From Azotobacter vinelandii (GTDB lineage Bacteria > Pseudomonadota > Gammaproteobacteria > Pseudomonadales > Pseudomonadaceae): a stretch of DNA of 64,000 nt. Made by a program: the position numbers and the translations under genes. The notes under the pieces were generated by a model. That model was not told the DNA's origin and searched no databases. It was given only the letters and a program-made list of their open reading frames with translations. This document shows, piece by piece, positions 20,917-28,478 of this stretch (position 1 is its first letter; every line of letters starts with the position of its first letter). Where the stretch lies: assembly GCF_001571105.1 (NCBI RefSeq), contig NZ_BCTD01000013.1. One strand, given 5' to 3'.

Positions 20917-21879
20917 TCAAACCAGGTTGTCGTCGATCACCAGCGCCACCTTACCGGACACGTTATTGCTGGCCAGCGTCTCGAACGCCGTGTCGACATC
21001 CTTGGCGGCGAAGCTGTGCTCCAGACGCGGCTCGAGGCGCCCCTCGGCGAACAGCGGCCAGACATGCCGGCGCAGTTCGTCGATCAGTTCGCCCTTGAAG
21101 GCGTCGTCCCGGTTGCGCAGGGTCGAGCCGATCAACTGCACCCGCTTGCCCAGCAGCTTGGCCAGATCCAATTGCGCTTCGCGTCCGCCCATCAGGCCGA
21201 TGATCACCCAGCGGCCGTCGCGGGCCAGCAGGTCCAGATCCAGTGCAGCGTAACGCGCGCCGATCGGGTCGAGAATCACGTCGAAAGGCGCGAAATCGCG
21301 CAGCCCTTCGAGATCCTGGGTGCGCAGCACTCCACCCTGTGCCCCCAGCGATTCGCAGTAGGCCAAGCGCTCTGCGGAACCGACACTGACCCAGCAGGGA
21401 TTGCCGAAGGCCTTGCACAGCTGGATGCCCGCCGAACCGACTCCGCTGGCCCCGGCGTGGATCAGCGCCTTCTCGCCCGACTTGAGGGCGCCCAGCTTGA
21501 ACAGGTTGAGCCAGGCCGTGGCGTAGACCTCCGGCAACACCGCCGCCTCGACCAGCGACAAACCCTCCGGAGCCGGCAGGGCATGTCGCCCGTCGACCAC
21601 CACCTCCTCGGCCATGCCGCCACCGGCCAGCAAGGCGCAGACCCGGTCGCCGACCTGCCAGTGACTGCCCGCCCCGACCTCGCTGATCACGCCGGCGCAC
21701 TCCAGCCCGAGCACGTCGCTGGCGCCGGGCGGCGGCGGATAGAGCCCGGCACGCTGCAACAGATCGGCCCGATTCAGGCCGGCCGCCGCCACACGAATCC
21801 TGATTTGTCCCACGTCACAGGAAGGCGCAGGACGCTCGACCCACTCCACGCTGCCTTCGATGCCTTGCAATGCCTTCAT
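20917..21879 (-). CDS. NAD(P)H:quinone oxidoreductase, PIG3/Qor type
   Basis: A 320-residue zinc-independent medium-chain reductase. The GroES-like half (about 1-140) contains NRADLLQRAGLYPPPPGASDVLGLECAG, the PIG3-type signature. The Rossmann half holds IHAGASGVGSAGIQLCKAFG for NADPH binding. Such enzymes reduce quinones. It is convergent with the aminopeptidase gene and divergent from prc, with a 125-base shared upstream region. No unusual features. Confidence 0.88.
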   Translation of the reverse strand: MKALQGIEGSVEWVERPAPSCDVGQIRIRVAAAGLNRADLLQRAGLYPPPPGASDVLGLECAGVISEVGAGSHWQVGDRVCALLAGGGMAEEVVVDGRHALPAPEGLSLVEAAVLPEVYATAWLNLFKLGALKSGEKALIHAGASGVGSAGIQLCKAFGNPCWVSVGSAERLAYCESLGAQGGVLRTQDLEGLRDFAPFDVILDPIGARYAALDLDLLARDGRWVIIGLMGGREAQLDLAKLLGKRVQLIGSTLRNRDDAFKGELIDELRRHVWPLFAEGRLEPRLEHSFAAKDVDTAFETLASNNVSGKVALVIDDNLV

Positions 21880-22004
21880 GCTACCTCCATAGTAGGTTCC
21901 TGAGCCATTTCACCGTCAGATCCGTTTCCTTCCATCAAGAAAGGAACCCGGTACCCTGCTTGACGGCCTAATATGCGTTATCACTCCCCCACTAGTCGAA
22001 TGAC

Positions 22005-24086
22005 ATGAAGCGCCTTCTCCCCAGCACCCTCTTCGCCTTCACCCTCGGCCTCAGTGCTTCGCTGCTGGCCCAGACGGCCGACGCCGGCAACTGGGACACC
22101 CTGCAGCCGGACCGTGACCAGGTGATCGCCAGCCTGAACGTGGTGGAGCTCCTCAAGCGCCATCATTACAGCAAACCACCACTCAACGATGCGCGCTCGG
22201 AAAAGATCTACGAGAGCTACCTCAAGTTGCTCGATCCGGCCCGCAGCTACTTCACCGCGGCAGACATCGCCGAATTCGACCGCTGGCGCACCCAGTTCGA
22301 CGACTTTCTGAAAAGCGGCGATCTGCAACCCGGTTTCACCATCTACAAGCGCCACCTGACCCGTCTGGCCGAGCGTCTGGACTTCACCCTGGGCCTGCTC
22401 GAGAAAGGCGTGGACAGCTTCGACTTCGAACGCGACGAGAGCCTGCTGGTCGATCGCGAGAAGGCACCCTGGGCACCGGACAAGGCCGCCCTCGACGACC
22501 TCTGGCGCAAGCGCCTGAAGGACGAGGTGCTGCGCATGAAGATCGCCGGCAAGGAGCCGAAGGCCATCCAGGAGCTGCTCATCAAGCGCTACCGCAACCA
22601 GTTGGCGCGCCTGGACCAGACCCGCGGCGAAGACATCTTCCAGACCTACATCAACGCCTTCGCGCAGACCTACGACCCGCACACCAATTATCTGTCGCCG
22701 GACAACGCGGAAAACTTCGACATCAACATGAGTCTGTCGCTGGAAGGCATCGGCGCCGTTCTGCAAAGCGACAACGAGCACGTCAAGGTGGTCCGTCTGG
22801 TTCCCGCCGGCCCGGCGGAGAAGAGCAAGCAGCTCGCGCCCGCGGACAAGATCGTCGGCGTCGCCCAGGCTAACGGCGAAATGGTCGACGTGATCGGCTG
22901 GCGCCTGGACGAGGTGGTCAAGCTGATCCGCGGACCGAAGGGCTCGGTGGTACGCCTGGAAATTATTCCGGCCGGCAACGCGCCCAACGACGAAACCAGC
23001 AAGGTGGTCGCAATCACCCGCGAAGCGGTCAAGCTGGAAGAACAGGCCGCCAAGAAGTCCGTACTCGAACTTCCCCACGAAGGCCGCACCTACAAGCTCG
23101 GCGTGATCGAAATCCCGGCCTTCTATCTGGACTTCAAGGCATTCCGCGCCGGCGACCCCGACTACAAGAGCACTACCCGCGACGTGAAGCGCCTGCTCAG
23201 CGAATTGAAGGCCGAGAAGGTCGATGGCGTGGTCATCGATCTGCGCAACAACGGCGGCGGCTCGCTGCAGGAAGCCACCGAACTGACCGGTCTGTTCATC
23301 GACCAGGGGCCCACCGTGCTGGTGCGCAACAACGACGGTCGGGTCGACGTGCTCGCCGACGAGAATGGCGGCACTTATTACACCGGCCCGATGGCGGTAC
23401 TGGTCAACCGTCTCTCCGCCTCGGCTTCGGAAATCTTCGCCGGCGCCATGCAGGACTACCACCGGGCCCTGATCATTGGTGGCCAGACCTTCGGCAAGGG
23501 GACCGTACAGACCATTCAGCCGCTCAACCATGGCGAACTGAAGCTGACCCTGGCGAAGTTCTACCGGGTTTCCGGACAGAGCACCCAGCATCAGGGCGTG
23601 ATTCCGGACATCAGCTATCCCGATGAGGTCGACACGCAGGAAATCGGCGAGAGCGCCCTACCGGAAGCCATGCCCTGGGACAGCATCCGCCCGGCGATTC
23701 GCCCGGAAATCGACCCGTTCAGACCGCTCCTCAACGAGCTCAAGGCCCGTCATGACCAGCGCACGGCCCAGGACCCCGACTTCGTCTTTACCCGCAACCG
23801 CCTCGATCTGAGCCGGCAGTTGATGCAGGAAACCACTGTCAGCCTCAACGAGAGCAAGCGGCGCGCCCAGCACAGCTCCATCGAGTCCAAACAGCTGGCT
23901 ATCGAAAACGAGCGGCGCAAGGCCAAGGGCGAAGAGCTCCTGACCAAGCTGAAGGAAGAGGACGAAAATACCCTGCCGTTGGCGGACGACAAGAACAAGA
24001 AACCCGAGGACGATGCCTATCTGGCGGAAACGGGGCGTATCCTGCTCGATTACTTGAGCCTGAGAGCCTCGGTGGCCAAGCACTGA
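22005..24086 (+). CDS. prc: Periplasmic tail-specific protease Prc
   Basis: A 693-residue periplasmic serine protease (S41 family) that degrades or processes proteins from their C-termini. A signal peptide (about 1-26, ending LLAQTADA) leads to an N-terminal helical domain, a PDZ domain (about 235-330), and the catalytic S41 domain with the Ser/Lys dyad S473 (LSASASEIFAGAMQDY) and K498 (TFGKGTVQ). A long C-terminal domain (about 560-690) follows. In Pseudomonas the homologue (AlgO) acts on MucA forms and affects alginate control. A terminator follows directly. Confidence 0.94.
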   Translation: MKRLLPSTLFAFTLGLSASLLAQTADAGNWDTLQPDRDQVIASLNVVELLKRHHYSKPPLNDARSEKIYESYLKLLDPARSYFTAADIAEFDRWRTQFDDFLKSGDLQPGFTIYKRHLTRLAERLDFTLGLLEKGVDSFDFERDESLLVDREKAPWAPDKAALDDLWRKRLKDEVLRMKIAGKEPKAIQELLIKRYRNQLARLDQTRGEDIFQTYINAFAQTYDPHTNYLSPDNAENFDINMSLSLEGIGAVLQSDNEHVKVVRLVPAGPAEKSKQLAPADKIVGVAQANGEMVDVIGWRLDEVVKLIRGPKGSVVRLEIIPAGNAPNDETSKVVAITREAVKLEEQAAKKSVLELPHEGRTYKLGVIEIPAFYLDFKAFRAGDPDYKSTTRDVKRLLSELKAEKVDGVVIDLRNNGGGSLQEATELTGLFIDQGPTVLVRNNDGRVDVLADENGGTYYTGPMAVLVNRLSASASEIFAGAMQDYHRALIIGGQTFGKGTVQTIQPLNHGELKLTLAKFYRVSGQSTQHQGVIPDISYPDEVDTQEIGESALPEAMPWDSIRPAIRPEIDPFRPLLNELKARHDQRTAQDPDFVFTRNRLDLSRQLMQETTVSLNESKRRAQHSSIESKQLAIENERRKAKGEELLTKLKEEDENTLPLADDKNKKPEDDAYLAETGRILLDYLSLRASVAKH

Positions 24087-24111
24087 TCCGCCAGGGATAA
24101 CAAGGAAAGAA

Positions 24112-24136
24112 GAAGGGGCCGTATGGCCCCTTTCTT
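24112..24136 (+). terminator. Rho-independent terminator of prc
   Basis: The stem AAGGGGCC (24113-24120) pairs around a GTAT loop with GGCCCCTT (24125-24132), and T residues follow. It lies 26 bases after the prc stop. Confidence 0.85.
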
Positions 24137-24188
24137 ATGCTTACGCGCTCGTACAGGATCGAGGAGGTCGCGAACACGACCTATCCCC

Positions 24189-24551
24189 CTACTGTTCCTC
24201 ATAACTGAATTCGAAGACCCGCACCACTTCCGCGGCATGCCAGGATGCCGCCGCGACGCCATCGGGCGCCCCGGAAAAGCGCCCGAGCCGCGCCACGCAA
24301 TCGAAGAAACCAGGCCGCGGCAGGCGACTGGCCCCCTGGCTGATGACCAGCGAGCTGCGCAATGGTCGCTCGGCGCGCGCATCCAGGACCGCCAGGTGCT
24401 CCAGCGCGGCGGTCAGCGTCTGCATGGCTGGCGGCGGCAGTTGCAGGCGCTCGATCAACGCACGATAGGTCAACAAGTGCCGACTTTGGCGCGCATCGTC
24501 CAGTTCGCCCAGCAACGCCTGCCAATGCTGGCGACTGATGCGAATGGTCAA
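24189..24551 (-). CDS. Unknown protein coupled to an XRE regulator
   Basis: A 120-residue protein I do not recognise. It starts MTIRISRQHWQALLGELDD, has a helical first half, and ends with a conserved-looking block (LVISQGASRLPRPGFFDC, then SWHAAEVVRVFEFSYEEQ). TTG 24551 is chosen as start because its second and third bases form part of the upstream stop (TTGA) and GGGAGG sits seven bases before it; a GTG 15 bases earlier would bury that site. The tight coupling to an XRE-type gene is the layout of a toxin-antitoxin or regulator-effector pair, but no known toxin fold or catalytic motif is evident. Confidence 0.6.
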   Translation of the reverse strand: MTIRISRQHWQALLGELDDARQSRHLLTYRALIERLQLPPPAMQTLTAALEHLAVLDARAERPLRSSLVISQGASRLPRPGFFDCVARLGRFSGAPDGVAAASWHAAEVVRVFEFSYEEQ

Positions 24552-24892
24552 GAGTCCACCTCCCACTCCACAATGCCCAAGGCTCGTGCCAAGGCACGCT
24601 GGATCGCGGAATCCGGCTGTCGCTCGCCCGTCTCGATCATGTCCAGATAGGACGGACTGATGCCCACGGCCCTGGCCAACTGCTCCTGCGACATGTTTTG
24701 AGCTTCGCGCAGGGTGGCCAGTTCCGCAAGACTCGGAGCCGCCATGGGACGCCCAGGTGCCTCCGATACCTCACCACCCTCCCACCCTGCCGCTCGTAGC
24801 AGGGCCTGGTAGTCCGCCCAGGGCAGCACCGCATATTCCACTTGCCCATCGCGCATGATCATTTGAACGTTCGTACTTCTTTTCTCGTGCAT
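24548..24892 (-). CDS. XRE-family transcriptional regulator (antitoxin-like)
   Basis: A 114-residue protein with two parts. The N-terminal part (RDGQVEYAVLPWADYQALLRAAG) resembles the beta-helix start of Phd/RelB-like antitoxins. The C-terminal part (about 58-110) is an XRE helix-turn-helix (LATLREAQNMSQEQLARAVGISPSYLDMIETGERQPD). The start is uncertain: ATG 24892 gives this length, while ATG 24862 would begin inside the first strand. No strong ribosome site precedes either. Its stop overlaps the start of the unknown gene downstream. It probably represses its own operon. Confidence 0.72.
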   Translation of the reverse strand: MHEKRSTNVQMIMRDGQVEYAVLPWADYQALLRAAGWEGGEVSEAPGRPMAAPSLAELATLREAQNMSQEQLARAVGISPSYLDMIETGERQPDSAIQRALARALGIVEWEVDS

Positions 24893-24981
24893 CGGTCCTA
24901 TCCATATGTCGACAGCGTACCTGCCACCAAAGCTCCCATCCCACACTCCGTCACTTCCTGCAGACAACGGGCGTTCAGACT

Positions 24982-25410
24982 TCAGCGCCCTTCCGGCGCC
25001 GGCAGGCGCTCCAGATCGGCCAAGCTCTGTGGCGACTGGGCAGCCAGCCAGGCACGAAAGGCATCCAGCTCACCGCGCCAACTACGCACCACCCAGGCCA
25101 GCACAGCGATATCGTCAAGGTATCCCAGCCCCAGGAACCAGTCGGGAAGCGCATCCAGCGGAGACAGGAAATACAGCAGCCCGGCGATCGATGCGAGCAA
25201 CGCCTGCTGGCTGACCTGCCGGTATTCTCCACGCCACCAGGCCAGGCAGAGCAATTGCAGCAAGCGCAGCTCCTCCCGGAAACCGCCCAGCCACAGCCCT
25301 CGGCGCTCCTTCTTGCGCGCCACATCCAGCAAGAGCTCCCTCAGCCGGCCATTAGCCAGCAGGGATCGGGCAAGGCGAAGAAATCGAAAGAAAAACCAGG
25401 GTGCTTTCAT
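24982..25410 (-). CDS. YkvA/DUF1232-type membrane protein
   Basis: A 142-residue protein with a basic N-terminus (MKAPWFFFRFLRLARSLL). The DUF1232 core is SIAGLLYFLSPLDALPDWFLGLGYLDDIAVLAWVV (about residues 84-118), in which the Y-x-x-x-P-x-D-x-x-P-D pattern is clear. Family members are membrane-associated and of unknown function. It lies upstream of, and in the same direction as, the XRE gene with an 89-base gap, so it may be a separate unit. Confidence 0.8.
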   Translation of the reverse strand: MKAPWFFFRFLRLARSLLANGRLRELLLDVARKKERRGLWLGGFREELRLLQLLCLAWWRGEYRQVSQQALLASIAGLLYFLSPLDALPDWFLGLGYLDDIAVLAWVVRSWRGELDAFRAWLAAQSPQSLADLERLPAPEGR

Positions 25411-25649
25411 GATCGTCCTCCGCTGTGTGCGGTTTTCCGGTTTATCGATGAAATCCGAAGATAACCATGCCATCGGGCAAAGCCCATGACCGCTCGGCCC
25501 GAAACAGTTCCTTGTGTCGGCGATTCGTAAAAATACACCCGGACCAAAATCCTGAGGCCCACAGTCAATAGATTGAAGTGGTCTCAAGAAAGGGCGACAA
25601 ATAACTGGGGGGACATGACTTCGTACCTCGGAAGCAATCCACACAAATG

Positions 25650-25678
25650 AAAACGCCCCACGCGGAGTGGGGCGTTTT
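25650..25678 (-). terminator. Terminator after the FKBP gene
   Basis: AAAACGCCCCA (25650-25660) and TGGGGCGTTTT (25668-25678) form a perfect 11-base stem around a seven-base loop, with A and T runs on both sides. It lies just downstream of the minus-strand FKBP gene and may work in both directions. The rest of the gap (25411-25649) shows no gene. Confidence 0.85.
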
Positions 25679-25693
25679 CTGGAAGATCCGGCC

Positions 25694-26446
25694 TTACTGG
25701 CCTTGGGCTTCGCCCTGCTCCACATCAGGAGCGGAACCGCCGGGCTGCTCGGCCGGCTGATCCTTGATCCCCAGTAGTTCCAGTTCGAAGACCAGCACCG
25801 AATTGGCAGGGATGGAGGGGCTCGGGCTTTGCTCGCCGTAGGCCAGATCACTGGGAATGTACAGCTTGAACTTCTCGCCGACATGCATCAGTTGCAGACC
25901 CTCGACCCAACCGGGGATGACCCCGCTGACCGGCAGATCGATGGGGCTTCCCCGCTCGATGGAGCTATCGAACACCGAACCATCGGTCAGGCGGCCTTCA
26001 TAATGTACGGTCACCACATCGCTCGGCTTGGGTTGGGCGCCATCGGCCTTTTTCAACACCTCATATTGCAGACCGGATGCCGTGGTGACCACGCCGGTGC
26101 GCTTGGCGTTTTCCTCAAGGAACTTCTTGCCGGCCTTGGCATTCTCCTCGCCAAGGGCCGCCATTCGCTCTTCGGCACGCTTCTGTAGGGCGGCGAAAGC
26201 CTCGATCAGTTCCTCGTCGCTCAGGCGCTGTTCCTTCTTGCCAATGGCATCCTCGATACCCTGGGCCACGGCTTTCGAGTCCAGATCATCCATGCCCTCC
26301 TGGGCCAGACTCTTACCCATGTTCAGGCCGATACCGTAGGAGGCCTTCTGTGCGGGAGTCTTGAGTTCCGCGTTGGTTTGCGAATCGCAACCCGAAAGAA
26401 CCAGACCCACCAAGGCCATCGCAGCGGCCAACCGATGTTGTCTCAT
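25694..26446 (-). CDS. FKBP-type peptidyl-prolyl isomerase lipoprotein
   Basis: A 250-residue FkpA/Mip-type isomerase. It starts with a lipoprotein signal (MRQHRLAAAMALVGLVLSGC, Cys at position 20). A helical dimerisation domain (about 28-118) carries NMGKSLAQEG and IEDAIGKKEQRLSDEE. The FKBP domain (about 120-228) has VVTVHYEGRLTDGSVFDSS and GVIPGWVEGLQLMHVGEKFKLYIP. A glutamine/glycine-rich tail ends the protein. It should fold or chaperone periplasmic proteins from the membrane surface. It stands alone, with its own terminator. Confidence 0.9.
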   Translation of the reverse strand: MRQHRLAAAMALVGLVLSGCDSQTNAELKTPAQKASYGIGLNMGKSLAQEGMDDLDSKAVAQGIEDAIGKKEQRLSDEELIEAFAALQKRAEERMAALGEENAKAGKKFLEENAKRTGVVTTASGLQYEVLKKADGAQPKPSDVVTVHYEGRLTDGSVFDSSIERGSPIDLPVSGVIPGWVEGLQLMHVGEKFKLYIPSDLAYGEQSPSPSIPANSVLVFELELLGIKDQPAEQPGGSAPDVEQGEAQGQ

Positions 26447-26626
26447 GCTGTTTCCTTGTTCGTTCGCCCTAGGGCTATCAGTGAAGGCGAGAGCTTAGCA
26501 GGCGGTCGCGACCACTGGCTACGGAGATAGGAGCCCGGTGACAGTGAATAAGTTCAGGTTTCAAGGGAAAGCTGGAAGGAGGCCAGGAGCCGTTCGACGA
26601 CACGTCCGACAGGCGATATGCAAACG

Positions 26627-26650
26627 AAAAAAGCGGCCTAAGCCGCTTTC
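26627..26650 (-). terminator. Terminator of the tRNA-Val/tRNA-Asp unit
   Basis: AAGCGGC (26631-26637) and GCCGCTT (26642-26648) form a stem with a CTAA loop. Read on the minus strand it ends in a run of six U. It lies 44 bases past the CCA end of tRNA-Asp. Confidence 0.8.
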
Positions 26651-26691
26651 TCCCCGGTTGCCTGCCCTGTCCAGCTCGGCAACCCTACGTA

Positions 26692-26768
26692 TGGCGCAGC
26701 GGACGGGACTCGAACCCGCGACCCCCGGCGTGACAGGCCGGTATTCTAACCGACTGAACTACCGCTGC
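26692..26768 (-). tRNA. tRNA-Asp (anticodon GTC)
   Basis: A 77-base tRNA with the CCA end encoded at 26692-26694. The acceptor stem is GCAGCGG/CCGCTGC, and the anticodon loop CTGTCAC sits between CCGGC and GCCGG stems. The T loop GGTTCGAGTCC is standard. It is the second gene of a tandem with tRNA-Val. Confidence 0.95.
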
Positions 26769-26782
26769 GCTTGACTCCAAGA

Positions 26783-26858
26783 TGGTGGGTGGTGACGGGA
26801 TCGAACCGCCGACCCTCTGCTTGTAAGGCAGATGCTCTCCCGGCTGAGCTAACCACCC
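26783..26858 (-). tRNA. tRNA-Val (anticodon TAC)
   Basis: A 76-base tRNA with encoded CCA (26783-26785). The acceptor stem begins GGGTGGT, the D arm is TAGCTCAGCCGGGAGAGC, and the anticodon loop CTTACAA lies between CTGC stems. It is 14 bases upstream of tRNA-Asp in the same direction, so the two form one precursor. Confidence 0.95.
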
Positions 26859-27012
26859 GTTCGCTCTCGAAGTGGGGCGCATTCTAGAGAGGCGATTTCG
26901 CCTTGGCAAGTCTTCGCTGAAAAAATTTTCAGATGTTCCAAAGGGTTAGGGTTGGCCCCCAGGATCAGGGAGAGAATAATGCCCGTTTTGCGCAATGGAG
27001 ATCGCCAGCCCC

Positions 27013-27933
27013 ATGTGGTTCCGCAACCTGCTCGTCTATCGCCTCACCCAGGATGTCCCCTTCAACGCCGAAACACTGGAGGCGACGCTGGCAGCCAAGC
27101 CGGCCCGCCCCTGCGCCAGCCAGGAACTGGCCACCTACGGCTTCGCCGCCCCGTTCGGCAAGGGCGAGGATGCGCCCCTGGTCCATGCCAGCCAGGAGTT
27201 CCTGCTGATCGCGGCACGCAAGGAAGAACGCATCCTGCCTGGCAGCGTGGTGCGCGACGCCCTTCAGGAGAAGGTCGAGGAAATCGAGGCCGAACAAATG
27301 CGCAAGGTCTACAAGAAGGAGCGCGAGCGCATCAAGGAGGACATCGTCCAGACTTTCCTGCCGCGGGCCTTCATACGCCGCTCCAGCACTTTCGCGGCGA
27401 TCATGCCCAGACAAGGGTTGATCCTGGTCGACACCGCCAGCGCCAAGAAGGCCGAGGATCTGCTCTCCACCCTGCGCGAGGCCATCGGCTCGCTGCCGGT
27501 GCGCCCGCTGGGCGTGAAGGTCGCGCCCAGCGCCACCCTCACCGGCTGGGTCAAGGCCCAGCAAGCCGCGGCGGACTTCCACCTGCTCGACGAATGCGAA
27601 CTGCGCGATACCCACGAGGACGGCGGCGTGGTTCGCTGCAAGCGTCAGGACCTGACCGGCGAAGAGATCCAGTTGCACCTGAGCACCGGCAAGCAGGTCA
27701 CTCAACTGGCGCTCGCCTGGCAGGACAAGCTGACCTTCGTGATCGACGACAAGCTGGCGATCAAGCGGCTGCGTTTCGAGGACCTGTTGCAGGAACAGGC
27801 CGCCCAGGATGGCGGCGATGACGCCCTGGCCCAGATGGATGTCAGCTTCACCCTGATGATGCTGACCTTCGCCGAATACCTGCCGGCCCTGTTCGAGGCC
27901 CTGGGCGGGGAGGAAATCCCCCAGGGGCTCTGA
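27013..27933 (+). CDS. rdgC: Recombination-associated protein RdgC
   Basis: A 306-residue ring-forming DNA-binding protein associated with the nucleoid that limits RecA-dependent recombination. It starts MWFRNLLVYRLTQDVPF and contains the family blocks RKEERILPGSVVRDAL, KKERERIKEDIVQTFLPRAF and DTASAKKAEDLLSTLREA. The length matches the Pseudomonas protein. ATG 27013 is preferred over the in-frame ATG 18 bases upstream because the family begins MWFRN. Confidence 0.94.
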   Translation: MWFRNLLVYRLTQDVPFNAETLEATLAAKPARPCASQELATYGFAAPFGKGEDAPLVHASQEFLLIAARKEERILPGSVVRDALQEKVEEIEAEQMRKVYKKERERIKEDIVQTFLPRAFIRRSSTFAAIMPRQGLILVDTASAKKAEDLLSTLREAIGSLPVRPLGVKVAPSATLTGWVKAQQAAADFHLLDECELRDTHEDGGVVRCKRQDLTGEEIQLHLSTGKQVTQLALAWQDKLTFVIDDKLAIKRLRFEDLLQEQAAQDGGDDALAQMDVSFTLMMLTFAEYLPALFEALGGEEIPQGL

Positions 27934-28478
27934 TCCCCGTTGGCTGGCGCCAGCCGTGCGCCGGCCCATCCACAGGGCGCCGTCAAGAACGGCCAGGAAG
28001 CCCCATCCCCACCAGGCGTCGCCCGCCCCTCGCCCCATGACATTTCCGCCCCTCTGCAGACCGATCGTCTGGAGGATCGCGAGCAATGGCGAGCACTTGC
28101 AAAGGTTATCGAACGCAGTTGACGGTCGGATCGGGAAGAGCGGCTGAAACGCCCCCCCGGCACCGCATGCGAACAGCCATCGGACAAGGGCTCGCTCCAT
28201 CGAACGCCTGAAATGAATCACAGGCGGCGCAGTCTCATGAAAGCCGCGAAAATGCCCATGTAGAAGCCTTGGCAGGCGCAAACCCAAGGGGTGCGACAGA
28301 TCCCCGCAAGCGACAGCAGGTCGCTTGCTACCTTGGTCGCAAATCGCGGTTCACGGGGTATTTTGCTGCAAGACTCTCGACTCCCGGATGATTTTTCACC
28401 ATTGCTGAAAACGCTCGGCAAGCCAACACTTGGTGTAGTCAAGCCGTCCAGGGAGCTACCGTTTTGTTTGGAGCCAAC
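27934..28478. other. 545-base gene-free region
   Basis: No supported gene. A perfect 14-base palindrome (GGCTGGCGCCAGCC) lies near 27941-27954 just past rdgC, with no U-run. The second half (28300-28470) is lower in GC and should hold the promoter of the large kinase gene. A GGAG ribosome site at 28469-28472 ends it. Confidence 0.6.
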
